Below are positions 1 to 11,840 of a stretch of DNA of 64,000 nt, one piece after another. Source of the DNA: Macrotrachela quadricornifera. Its lineage: Eukaryota; Rotifera; Eurotatoria; Philodinida; Philodinidae. The position numbers and the translations under genes were made by a program. Position 1 is the stretch's first letter. Each line of letters begins with the position of its first letter. The notes beneath the pieces are model-generated. The model saw nothing but the letters and a program-made list of their open reading frames with translations. It ran no database searches and was not told where the DNA came from. The stretch lies in the NCBI GenBank assembly GCA_022393335.1, contig JAJEKB010021932.1:34361-98360 (forward strand), given 5' to 3'.

Positions 1-3000
1 ATACAAAGGAAATCGCTGTTTTGTTAATTGAATTGCGTTATCGACATTCTCTTACAAGATCATGTATTACACACATTTGTGAATTATTACAAGTACTACA
101 AGTACCAAATGCTCCATGTAGTTTTAATCATATTGAATCGTTAGTCATTTGCGTATATCGCTCGTCTACACTTCCTAACAAATCAGTTATATGTCCCTCA
201 TGTTATAAACAATCTTCAAATTTCAAAATGTGTACAAGTACTGTTAATTGTGAATCTCAATCTTCATTTGTTCAAGTACCTATCACGAATTATACTTTTG
301 CAATTGAGCCACAGATTAGGATGATAGCTGAACGAAATCCAATAATGAAAAGAAAATTTAATAAACATACGATTTCAGACATTACTCATGGTTTGGCATA
401 TGAAAAATTGCTTAAAATGGAATCCCAGCCATTTTTAACTTTATTATTGAACTCTGATGGTGGATTAATAAAAGCAACTTCAACATCTGTTTGGTTGACT
501 ACATTTGTTATCAATGAGCTACCACGAAAATTGCGATTTCTTCCAGAAAATATTATACTTGGAATGTTATCGACAGGTAGCACAAAACCTAAAAAGAATG
601 AAATGCCTGAACTTTTGTCAGATATTATAAATGAGCTTTGTCAATTGGAGAAAGGGATGGCTATATTTCTCAATCATGAAGATGGAAATAATGTAGAACA
701 AATTGTCAAAATATTCCTTCTTGCTTGTGTTTGTGATAAGCCAGCCACTGCACTTTTGTTAAATCATAAGGAATCGACTGGTTTCTTTGGCTGTACATAC
801 TGTACAATGAAAGGTAACCTTAAATGCATAAATCTAAAAGAAAGCATTTAATTAACCGTAACTAAAAAACATTCTTCTTAAATATTTAATCTCAAAAAAA
901 AAATAATGAGGCTTTCACGTGTATTTTATTTAATCATCTAATCGTTATTTTCATTCTGTTTATTAACGATTTTAATTGTTTTCATTTAACTTTCGATGAC
1001 TATAGGTAAATCAGTTCAAGCAGGTAACGCCACGATTCGATCGTTTGTTTCTAATCCAAGAGAAAAAGTAATTCTGAGATCGAACAAAACATACGACAAA
1101 GCTATTCTGTTCATTCAAAATGTTAGTATTGTTGTATACTTTAATTCTTTCATAAAGCATATATTTAGGGTAATAAACCACCAAACTCTAACAACACCCT
1201 CTCACATGAAGCATGTGCTAAATACCTACAAGGTGTCAAAGGACCATGCATATTGAGAAGATTGTCATACTTTGATGTATATAAGTCTTTTATATGCGAC
1301 ACGCTTCACAACCTATATCTTGGTGTGACGGTAATACTTTTTGTATTTAGAGATGCAAAAAATCGTATTTTTCTGCAAAAAGATTGTAAATTTTCGGTAT
1401 GAAAACCGCCGATACCCAACCAAATCGTCATGTTAATCATAACCAGTTTTACTCGATCTGTCTGATACTGGTATTTCCCAAATCCCACAAGAAATTTGGC
1501 TAAGATTTGTGTAGAGTTTGGCGAAAATGTGCATAAATTTATTAAGTCCTACGAAATTTTTACTAAATCTCTTATGGGATTTGAGAAATAAATAGTAGTA
1601 TCATATAGAGCGAATAAAACTGATTATAACTGGTACAGCAATCTGCTTGGATTTAAGAGGGTTCTCATAGCGAAAATTTACAATCTTTTTGCAGAAAAAT
1701 AGGATTTATTGCATCTCTATTTGTATTTTATTCTTCAAACTTAAATTATATTTTCTATAGGCTAAAATACTCAAGTTACTTTTATCGAAACCTTCTTCAA
1801 AAGCTGGCATTACTAGTACAATGAGTGTTTATGATCAAATAGATTTTGTTGCTCAAATGTTTAATACAATTTCATATCCATCAAGAACCTATCGACAACC
1901 AAGAGATATCTATCTATTCAAGAAATTTAAAGGAAATGAGTTGAGAATATTTCTTCTTTTTGACTACTCGTAAGTTTCTCACTCTATAACTTTGTTTTAT
2001 TCTTTGCTGTCGTATAGGATATTCGAAAATGTGCTTGAAAAAGAACATTATGAACATTTAAAAGCATTAGCTTTTGTTGCTCATCTGGTGGAAAGCCAAT
2101 ACCTATTGATTAATACACACAAAGATATTGAGTATCTAGCTGCTTATTTTGATGAAAATTTTGCTTCTTTCTATACTGTAAAAGAAATTACTTTTTTTTC
2201 CTTAAATTATTTGCTTTAATCTAGGAAAGACATGTAGTGTCTGTAATTCATTCTTTACATCATTTTTATATTTCTGTTCGTGATTATGGTCCCATGTATA
2301 ATTATTCCACATTTTCGTTCGAATCCTCACTGGGTCTGTTAATGTGTGTTTTTTTAAACGATATATTTTCATGTATATGAATATAGGATCATTTCTTCGA
2401 ACAGTTCATGGAAAATCAACTACGGCAGCAGAATTGATAAAGAATGTCGATTTATATCGTCAAGCATCACTTTGTGCCTCGTCTTCAACTTTTTCAATAA
2501 GAGGCAAAAAGTATATTAGTCAAATTTCGTCATCATTTCGTCAAATTACTTCTCTTGGTCTTGATATTGCACCTAGCGTAAAACTGTATCAAAAAATTTC
2601 ATCTTCATCGTCCAATCTAGTATCTTTATGGCCTCATTCAATTCGTTCTAACATGATACTTTACAAAACCTTATTTTTGAACAATTTACGATTTAGTGCT
2701 GATGATTTTACTACAATTCGGCGTTCCAGTGATGCTTGTATCCTCTACGAGTCAAAGAAAAATCAGTACTCGGTTGGATTTATATTATGTATTGGCCATT
2801 TGGTAGACAAAAATGAAATCTATCTCCTTCTAAATAAAGTTAACATTTCTTCTACCGCTGATACACTTAGTATTCGAGGAAGAACTTTCAAATGCACCAA
2901 TATCATAAAAGGCACGGTTCTTCCTGATTCAAATATCATTATCAATCCATCTGATGTTACTCCAAAACTTGCTTTTCGACCAGATCACGATGATATGAAA

Positions 3001-3030
3001 TTAGGACCGAATACATTTATTTTTTTCTAA
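1..3030 (+). CDS. Tnp2/CACTA (EnSpm)-family transposase-like gene, 5' end outside window
   Basis: Seven exons can be joined without a stop: 1-813 (open to the window edge), 1006-1121, 1169-1330, 1761-1969, 2018-2177, 2225-2333 and 2387-3030. All introns are GT-AG and phases agree at every junction. The protein shows Tnp2-type transposase landmarks. A block around 440-590 reads like the family's 'DG....S.WL....INELP..LRF..EN' core. A C-X2-C follows near 790 (GCTYCTMKG). Then come a GVKGP block and an HNLYLGV block in exon 3, a PRDIYLFKKFKGNE block in exon 4, and an HSLHHF..VRDYGPMYNYSTFSFE block in exon 6. CACTA transposases cut and paste DNA in the nucleus. No terminal repeats are visible because the left side is cut off. 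The absence of stops suggests a recent or host-retained copy. Family assignment is by recalled motif pattern; exon limits are inferred. Confidence 0.72.
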
Positions 3031-4222
3031 TATCCAAATCTGAGAGAATGCTCCTAACTCATTTATTATAGAAAATAAACATTGTAGTATCAGACATTCA
3101 ATTTCAGAGTATATTTCTAATACGTCGTAAATGGCTTTTTAACTTCACATATTATCAATATTTGCCGTTTTCTGGAATCCACATATTTGCATATGACTGC
3201 TGAAAGAGATAAAACTATCTTGGTATTTGAAGTTTTAAATGGAGAGTCGAAAGACAAAAAAGCAAGTAAAGACAGTTGGTTATCTAAAAACTGTAATACA
3301 TGAAATAGAAATGGTCAGAATGGGTAATTTACTATCAAAATTCATTTTAATGCCTGTTTTTCCATTATTTATATGACAATGAGGCATTTTAATGTTGAAA
3401 ATGGTATGTCTACAGGTAATAATGCATTTTAATGACCATTTTGTCATTATTTAATTGATTGGGCTCTGCTGAAAGGATGGGTACTACGCCGAGTAGCTAT
3501 GTTCGTTCATTCATAAGTTCCTTCATTCACATACATACGTACCTTGATTCCTTCTTAGTGCAGTAGTATGTCTAGTAAAGTTTGACCGAAGGATAGTCGG
3601 GGTTGAAGAATCCGAATCTGGTATTAGTTTTTTAAAATTTTTTTTGTGACCAATTTTTTTACAGAAATGACAACTTTTTTACAAAACAGGTTTTTTTTTT
3701 ATAGATGAATAAGCCATACGTTTTGATAAAACTTGACTGACCGTTATCAGGTACAGAAAATTCGAATTCGGAGCGAATAAAAGCATTTTTGATCTATTTC
3801 TTAGCTTTTTTAATGGACTTCTTGTTATTTGAAGCTTAAAATAAAAATAATCGAGAGTTGTGAATCTATGTTCGACATTGGTTCTAATAGAAGTGTTTAC
3901 CTTTGTACATCACTATACATCAGAGGTTTGGATAAGATTTAAGGAGAAGTATATGAAAAGGCAAAGTGACTGCTTGATGTCCTGTTGTTGAACCTTCATA
4001 GATACCAATCTTAAAATAACACTCAAAATAGACGTAGATTTTTTCTTAAGCCACAACGTGATGTACTCTATTAGTATCAGTTTTTGAATAGTTTTCCTTT
4101 TTTAGTTCTTTAATAAGTGTATTAACATATGTCCAGTAATTTTTTGAGGGGAATTCAAACAAGATGCGTCTATTCGGTTCAAACATTAACTGATATTCAA
4201 GGATGTAGCAGTGTTAAATATG

Positions 4223-4277
4223 GAAACGGCTAGTCGTGAGTGGCCGATCGGAGGGAGGCCGACGAACGACCAGACGT
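4223..4277 (+). repeat. GC-rich hairpin motif, copy 1
   Basis: A GC-rich block in AT-rich surroundings, nearly repeated at 4554-4612. The shared core contains GAAACGGCTAGT, GTGGCCGA, CGGAGGGAGGCCGACGAACGA and a trailing GTTGA. The outer arms are less well paired here than in the second copy. It may be a conserved terminal or RNA element of an unrecognised repeat family. Confidence 0.6.
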
Positions 4278-4553
4278 TGACTTCGAAAGTTATTTCAAAG
4301 CATAATTTTAAAATAAGTTTCAAGTAAATTTAGTAGATTCTCCAAAGAACCTAATTAATTTTGTTTGATAACGAATCCGGCAAAATAACATTTTGTAAAA
4401 ATGAAAAAGAAATTGAAAACTGATGAAAACTACACGATGTGTTCTGAGTGTTGGAAGTCTTTGGTTGCATATCGATCTGTTATGAATAAGCTATTTTGGT
4501 GCACATGAGAATCCTAATATGACAGATGACAGATAGAGAAATAAACCGTGCAT

Positions 4554-4612
4554 AGAAACGGCTAGTTGTTAGTGGCCGAGCGGAGGGAGGCCGACGAACG
4601 ACTAGTCGTTGA
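4554..4612 (+). repeat. GC-rich hairpin motif, copy 2
   Basis: Second copy of the 4223 motif. An 11-nt arm (CGGCTAGTTGT) can pair with the downstream ACGACTAGTCG, using two G-U wobbles, around a loop that itself holds GGCC...GGCC. The two copies lie in the same orientation about 330 bp apart. Confidence 0.6.
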
Positions 4613-5703
4613 TTTAAAAAGTTTATCATAAGTGCAATAAGTGCGATTTGAGGTATTTTATTAGATTCTCAAATAACTCGATTATTGTGGGAAAAGATGT
4701 CTTTGTTAGATATTTTATGTAACAGAGCATATCTAGTAAAGGAATTGTGAACGCTAACATGGTGTTATTTGCTTATTATAGTATAAACAGAAATTAATAT
4801 GTAGTTGTGTCGACCTAAAACTTTAAAAAGCTGTCCGAAATTCTCTAGTTTGAAAAAAGATTTTTTTTTCATAGAATCGTGGTTTGAAGTGCTCGCCACC
4901 TGGTCATGCTATTGAACTTGAATGAACAAATTGAAACATCTGAACTGTGTCTAATTCAGTTTTCTGAAAGAAACAGTCGTATAGCGATAAATATTGCGTT
5001 TAAAAAGACATGAATCATTGTCTCTCAGTTTTGTTCAAACAAGTCAAAGTTCAGGATTAGAAAATACGACGTTCCAAATCACTAACTATAGTCAGATATC
5101 TGTATTAAACTTGATCAATCTTAATCAAAGACAAAGAACTCAAAATTGAGGTTTACTCGTCATTTATATATGAATCTATATAGGGATATTTCTATAAAAC
5201 GATCAACTCTAGAATGGATGTTCTTTTCGTAGCTTTCATGCAATCAAGGAGACTGAGGTATAAAATAATCCAAATGAAAATTACTTTGCATGATAATCAC
5301 GCTAAATTTCATTTTAGAAAAGGGTCAGCGACTCCGCAGAATGAGCACTATCTTGTTTAGTACATTACCTTAATGTCTTCCCTCAGTAGATAATTTGATC
5401 GTCAAACGGAAGACTCAACGTAACAGAATAAAGGCGATGAAGCTGACACCAGAACATATTTCATATATTTCTGACTAATGAGATGCTGGTTATATGGATG
5501 GCAAATGATCAAGATGCTATTATAAATAATTTTGAGTAGACCTAAGACGATTTTATAACAGTCGTCACTTCGAGATCGACTTAAGAAACTATTGCTTTGT
5601 AATATTATGTTATGATTTTTATGTAGTCACCAAAATATATTTTTAACAACGGTACATTTTCTATACAAATGAATAAGACATGGTATTTGCATAGCTCGTA
5701 CAT

Positions 5704-7370
5704 GTGCACTATAAGTTACATAATATCAATTCCTTTCAGTATAGGGTCAGCGATGTTAACATCGCGTTATTTGTACATAAGTACAACCGACATTTTGAAA
5801 CTGTTCATATGTTGTTTGAAGAAATCGAGACAGAGGATAACACTAGTTCACTCAGTGTAGTGAGTTCCCTGGATGACGATTTTGAAACAATGCACCTAGG
5901 CTTTGACAATAGCGACGAAGAAATTATAGATGATGACGTGGACTCACATACTTGGAATGAAATAGAATCAGAATTCGATGCAAAACTTTTGGATAATCAT
6001 GGATTTACCAAAAAAGTAACTTCTATTTCCGAAGATAATACAATCAGTCTTATCGATTGTTATCAGCATTTTATTACAGAGGAAATTGTTGATCCATCGT
6101 GCATGAAACTAACCGATACATGCCGTAGAACTTGCAAAATCGTGAGATTAGTACACAACCAATATTCCATCAATGAAAAGCAACCACTAATGAAGAGATG
6201 CCCAAGTTCTTTGGAATCATCATTGAAATGAGGGAGGGATTGGTATAGATGTCGATAACTGAAACACTACTGGAACAGTAGTCAGTTGTGTGATCTAGAG
6301 ATCGTTCAAAATGCCATGTCGACAGAGAGATGTGAATTACTTCTCAAAGTTTGGAATTTTTGAACAACGATAATAGAAATTCGTACTACGATAGGTTGTT
6401 CAATTTCAAGTGACTTTTGGATTTAGTTGAAGCGATATTTTTATTAGTATATATACCCACCGTAGTTATTGCCATCGATGAAACTATGGTACCATAACTA
6501 GGCACGCTTTTCTTCCAACAATGTATCCTTGGGAAAAACTTACAAGTCCAGTGTAAAGATGTAGAAGTTAGCGGCTACCAATGGATACACATGGAATTAT
6601 ATGATCTATCACTAGTGAGCTTAGATGGTCTTCTGGAACGTTATCGATCCAAAGTAGCTGACAACTTTTTAACCAGTATTTCTCTTGCGGAGCGTTCCTT
6701 AGAATATGACGCGTATCTCATTGGAACATTAAGAAATATTCATGTCAAATCGGGGAACATAGCTTTTCAAAAAATCTCGGACGCAGCAAAGTTTACGGAC
6801 TTTAAAATAAAGATGGCATAAAGTTGAATGTGTGAAAAGACAAAGACGAAATCTTCATAATATTCACAAGATCATCGCATTCAAAAACTGCCGCTGCCAC
6901 TAATGAAACTAATGATGGAAATGAGCGTAACATGAACTCATAATTTGTACTAGACTACAACACTAAAAGGTGGATTTGAATTGATTTTTGAATTGCAGTA
7001 GTAAATAGCTATTTGATTTACAACAAAATCTATAATACAAGCGAAGTAACCATTCTACAGTGCAATGAAAGTCTTGTGCGGTCTTTACTCCTTGGTATAC
7101 CATGAGAGAACCTCAAATCTGATTCCAGGAAGCAATCAATGCGATATTCGAAGCGTAGACTTGCTGATCACAAGCTACAAGAAATCGATGGACCTATGTA
7201 GTGTTCGAAGACGTTGTGTTCGTTGCTACAAGAAAATCAGAAAACATGATTCAAAAGAAGCAAATGCGATAGCAGCAAAAAGAATAAACATTTTTGGTTC
7301 GAATTGCAAAAATTTCTTCTGTCTTGATTGTTTTAACGAAAAGCATTTTCTCCAGTTTCTCTTTGCTTAA
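5704..7370 (+). pseudogene. Degenerate piggyBac-family transposase
   Basis: Pieces in all three plus frames follow the order of a piggyBac (DDE_Tnp_1_7) transposase. First comes an acidic N-terminus (5850-6000, with NSDEEIIDDDVDSHTW). Next is a helix resembling 'DcyrhFiTeEIvd' (6060-6100). A FFGIIIEM block lies at 6210-6230 in another frame, and AMSTERCELLLKVWNF at 6310-6360. IAIDETMVP at 6470-6490 contains the probable first catalytic Asp. ADNFLTSISLAERSLEYDAY follows at 6660-6715, then LIGTLRNIH. The C-terminus (7195-7360) has the cysteine-rich finger: RRRCVRCYKK, then CKNFFCLDCFNEKH. Frameshifts and stops between the blocks make it non-functional. No TTAA-flanked termini were identified. 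Confidence 0.8.
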
Positions 7371-7739
7371 TATAGAAAAGAGAAAGAACCAACTTTTTTC
7401 TCATTTTCCTCTTTAGAACATACCGTGAGCCACTAATAGTGTATATTGACTCAAACGTGTTAAAATAAATTGAAATCAATTTATTCCTAAATTATTCTAA
7501 CTAACTAAAATGCAGACAAATATTAAGTGACAATAACTTCACTTTCTTAAAAAACCGGAACAAACATTTACTGTCCTTTCTTTTTTGGTTCTCTTCTACC
7601 GATTGCATCAAATACTTTATTGAATTTCTTGTGTTTGTTCACAATTTGTTTTCATAAGGTCATAGTTTTTTATTAATTTATATCTAATTGCTTCGATCCG
7701 TGTAAGATAGTTCGAAACGGTGAAAAAATCAAAAGAAAG
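7371..7739. other. Intergenic, no feature seen
   Basis: AT-rich sequence between the piggyBac remnant and the foldback repeat. No coding or structural signal was recognised. Confidence 0.5.
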
Positions 7740-9088
7740 CAGGGTAACAAGAGAAAAATTGGTCTCCTATCAGAGTTTGACTTTCTCCCTTCGTTTTTTC
7801 CATGTCAACTGTTATAATTCTATCTCTAATAAAATCAGATGATTTCATGCATTTCACATAGTACGAGAATCGACTTAGTTACTGTTGTCTTGCCTATGCT
7901 ATAACGGATATATTTGTTCATAATATGACACTTCTTATTTGTCAGAAATATATCGATCCGTTTTAGAACATATACTGACCAATACATCTCATCAAACTCT
8001 ATGAATTGATGCTAAAATAACTAGGAAAACATGTGGGTAACCAGATCTACTGATCGTTACAATAGGTATTGCACTACGTATTATAAACTTCAGAGCGAGT
8101 GCATAGAGCCGTCGTTCATCAAATACAGATGAGTGTACTCTGAATTATATACACATCGATAGATTTCGATAAAATCAATCAGATAATGCTAAAATATCTA
8201 GGAAAATGAATGGGTAAGGCAGTTCATTGTATCACACAACGATTATCGCGCCAAAAAAATGTGTTTTTCAACTAGTTTATGATCAAATATCTCGGCAATA
8301 GTTAGGATAGTAATTTTAAGAATTAATATATATGATATCAGCACTGAAAAATTAAGTCGATCTATGTAGTTTTTATCGTATTTTATTCGCTTTCATCTTT
8401 TTCAAAAAACTTATTTATCGTAACCCTCAAAGATACACCAAAAAATGAAATTCATTGGAACGTTAGTTTGATTATGAAGAACCGTTTCTATGCCAATAAA
8501 AAGCGAAAAAAACTCAAAAGTGCGCTTGAACAAATTATAAAAGCCACGCTTTCACCGAATTTTTTCCCGCATATTCCTGATGAAAACGAAGATTGAGTTT
8601 TTCGAAAAAAACGAAAGTTGATAAGGTACGGTAAAAAAATATCTAGATCGACTCAATTTTTTTATACTGATATCAAATATATAAGTTTTGAAAACTACTA
8701 TCCTGATTATTAAAGAGATAATTGATCAAAAACTAGTCGAAAAACATATTTTTTGGCAGTAACGATCGTTGTATACTATAAAGTATTGTCCTATTCGTTC
8801 GTTTTCCTAGATATTCTAGCATCACCTGATAGATCTCATTGAGGTCTATCGATTAGTATATGTTCCAAAATGGATCGATATGTTTCTGGCAAATCAGAAG
8901 TGTTATACTATGAACAAATATGCCCTTTATAGCATAGTTAACGCAATGGTAGCTAAATCGAATCTCATACAATGTGAAATCTATTAAATCGTCTGATTAT
9001 ATTAGAGATAGACTTGAGACAGTTAAAATAGTTAAAATGGAGGGAGGAAATCGAGTTCTGATAAAGGGTCACTTTGCCTCTTATCGTT
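7740..9088. repeat. Long imperfect inverted repeat (foldback element)
   Basis: The left arm (about 7740-8420) is the imperfect reverse complement of the right arm (about 8600-9088), folding around a centre near 8510. Matching landmarks are GAAATATATCGATCCGTTTT on the left with its complement near 8870-8890, TGCTAAAATAACTAGGAAAA near 8010 with its complement near 8805-8825, and AAGTCGATCTATGTA near 8352 with its complement near 8640. The left arm is about 190 bp longer because the 'GCTAAAATAnCTAGGAAAA...GGGTAA' segment occurs twice (about 8010 and 8187). There is no coding capacity. It is probably an old non-autonomous DNA element; I found no target duplication. Confidence 0.75.
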
Positions 9089-9107
9089 CTCCATCTTCTA
9101 TCTGAAA

Positions 9108-9435
9108 ATGACAATAAATTATGATTGAAGAAAAGCCTCATCACTAATATTCAATAATGTTTCAAAATAAATGACGCTATCTACATATACTCAATTAATT
9201 CAATATAATTTTGATAATATAAGGGCTTCAACTAGAAAAAAAGGTGGAGGTGTACTTGTTCCTACATATTCAATACTCGGTCGTGATTTTGAAAATAAAT
9301 ATTTAATTCGTTCGAAACGTCGAAAAAATGACAAAATTATCTGAAATAAAAAGGAAAATTATGATTAAAGAAAAGTTTCAACATTGATATTCAAAAATGA
9401 TTCGAAATAAGTAACGTTCTTTACATATACTCACT
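9108..9435 (+). repeat. Direct repeat pair, about 88 bp
   Basis: 9108-9195 and 9348-9435 are imperfect direct copies. Both run from AAATTATGATT(A/G)AAGAAAAG through ATATTCAA(T/A)AATG to ACATATACTCA, with about 150 bp between them. Purpose unknown. Confidence 0.65.
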
Positions 9436-11199
9436 TATAAAGGTTTATCAAAAGTTTTTAGAATCAAGAAAACTGAAACTCTAATCCCTTTCTCAAAATT
9501 TTCATTTAGTTTTCTTTTGAGAAACTATGAAGAGATTCGGATCGCAAGACCTCAAAAACCTTAGATCAAACTTATAAGATATCGTCATTTTTGCAAAAAT
9601 AGTCCTCCTTTAACGAAACTTGAAATTCTACGAAGTTTCTATTATTCGATAATGTAACTATTGTAACTTTATTTTTGTTAGAATTAGAATATCATCATAA
9701 TGGCATCTGTCGTCTGCTTTTTGTTATTATTAGAGAGATAAAATGATTCCAACTTTTGGATAATTAAGTCGCATTTAAAAATTGATCAATCTTGGTTCAA
9801 GCAAACTGGACTAAAACCATCTTTGTAAAATAAATTCAACAAAACAAAAACGGGTGTATCGTAAAACCCTTTTAAACGTCACAAATCATTTTTTATTTGT
9901 TATAATTCTTTAGGAAGAAAAATGGTGCGACATAGAACTCTTCTAGATCTCTGCAGTCATTTTTTATTTGGCATGGTTCATTAAAATATCCAAAATCTTT
10001 TAATGATTTATTAAATAAGCGAGCAAAACTTTAAAAAGTTTAGATCGTAGCTAAAAACCTTAGTAGCTCAGTTGAGTTTCTTTTCTTACAAAGAGTAGAG
10101 TACTACATGAAGTTAAAACTATAACGTTTAAGCTTCCATTGTGATCTAATTGAAGTGTTCTGACCTGCTCTTTTTTATTACGGAGGCTTTTCGGAAGAAT
10201 TTAAATAAAAGGAAAAAGTATCCAAATACAGTCATTGAATGAGTCGACTCGTTTTCTTTTAGAATTTCTTAGAGTTAAGGACAACGTCATATGAATAGTT
10301 GAATGTAAATGTTAAAAACACCGACAATACGTACCAACCAGATAATCAGATTTGATGCTTCCTATCAGTTTTAGGAAACCTTTTTTCCTTATTTTATTAA
10401 GAAGTAACGCATAATAAGTCTATTACAAATTAATTCAAATGATAGGTCTAATCAAATCGGTTTTTTAAAAAGAAAACCAAGTGGTTTTTCTACTAATACG
10501 AAATAAAATGACTTTTCTAAAAATCAAAACACTTTTTTGAAAACATTTGATTCTTTCATATTCACTAAGAGAGATACTTTGTATGTGTTTCTGCGTTAAT
10601 TCATGTTGCCAGCTTCGCTCTCGGCGAGACAAAATGTTTCAAAAAGCAATCTGATATGCAGTAATTCATCTAATTTCTGGAAAGTCGCTGGGTTTGTCGA
10701 AAAGTCATTTGATGTCCCGAAACGCATATGATTTCTTGGAAATTACTACAACGATCATATGGGTAATCTTGAAATAGATTGGGCAAGCGATTCATGAAAA
10801 CGAACCAAACAACCGATGATCTAGTTACTGAACAACCTCACACAATCATGTAATCAAAAAACGTACAAATGTTCCAATATCAAGTAGCTTTGACTTCACA
10901 ACATAGCATACAAATCATGCATAAACAACCATCGCATTTGACTCATACAATCGAAAGTATTCATCTCCTGTGTGATCTTCAGCTATATCAGCATCCCCCA
11001 AATTGGCTTCAAAAATCGAAAAATATTTAGATACAACCTTGCCATGTATTATCCATTTGCAACGTATATATTGATATAAAGTGAAATTCAAATGTTCTGT
11101 CCCGATACAGAAAAATGCGTGAATCAATCTCGATATAAAATATTCATTTGTTACGTGTTCGCTGCTCATACAATCAGCGTCAAATGTTGTATTCGAATC
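9436..11199. other. Intergenic, no gene seen
   Basis: AT-rich. An open frame on the minus strand (10915-11205, 96 aa) overlaps the edge of the satellite and matches nothing I recognise, so it is not called. Confidence 0.5.
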
Positions 11200-11840
11200 G
11201 ATCAAAATATTTTCATGGAATATGCTATAAATTCTTCTTTTGTGATATGTTCTTTCATTGTGTAATTACCTTTCAGAATTCTCTTCTGATTGATCAAAAT
11301 ATTTCAATAGTCTCTTGCTATGATTTCTTCCCTTGTGATGTGTTCTTTCATTGTTTAATTAACTTTTTACACTCACTTCTAATTGATCGGAATATTTCNN
11401 NNNNNNNNTGTTTAATTAACTTTTTACACTCACTTCTAATTGATCGAAATATTTTAATAGGAACTTGATATGAATTCTTCTCTTGTGATGTGTTCTTTCG
11501 TCGAGTAATCAATTTTAACATTCTCGTTTCATTGACCGAAGTATTTCATTAGAAACTTGATGCGGAATTTCCTCTTGTGATGTATTTTTCAGCGGGTGAT
11601 AAACTGATAGCATTCGCTTCTGATTTATCGAGATATTTCAATAGAAACTTGATATGAGTTTTTCTCTTGTGATGTGTTTTTTTTTGGGTACTAAACTGTA
11701 AGTAAATAAAATATGTCGAAAGAGTTTTCATGAGATTTTAGTATTTTTGATGTGATCTTTCATCGTATCATGATCGCTCACTGTTCGCTATGAAAGATTC
11801 AATGTAGTCGAATAAAGTTTTCCTTCGATTTCTTTATTTG
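11200..11840 (+). repeat. 92-bp tandem satellite
   Basis: The landmark GATC(A/G)AAATATTTC(A)ATAG recurs at 11200, 11292, 11385, 11442, 11534 and 11626, with weaker copies near 11715 and 11806. Spacing is 89-93 bp except across the gap of Ns. Each monomer also carries a CTCTTGTGATGTGTTCTTTC segment and CTTCTAATTGATC. Divergence rises toward the right end. Confidence 0.8.
11399..11408. other. Assembly gap (10 N) inside the satellite
   Basis: Exactly ten Ns. About 38 bp immediately left of the gap (ending in GATCGG) is almost identical to the 38 bp immediately right of it (ending in GATCGA). The gap may therefore be an unmerged overlap rather than missing sequence. Confidence 0.95.

Larger units (their letters stand above)
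3031..5703. other. Intergenic, no gene seen
   Basis: AT-rich with no convincing coding exon on either strand. Apart from the duplicated GC-rich hairpin motif at 4223-4277 and 4554-4612, listed separately, I see no structured feature. Confidence 0.6.

Noticed and set aside
10915..11205. 96-aa minus-strand open frame
   Set aside because: It has no recognisable family or splice context, and overlaps the first satellite monomer.
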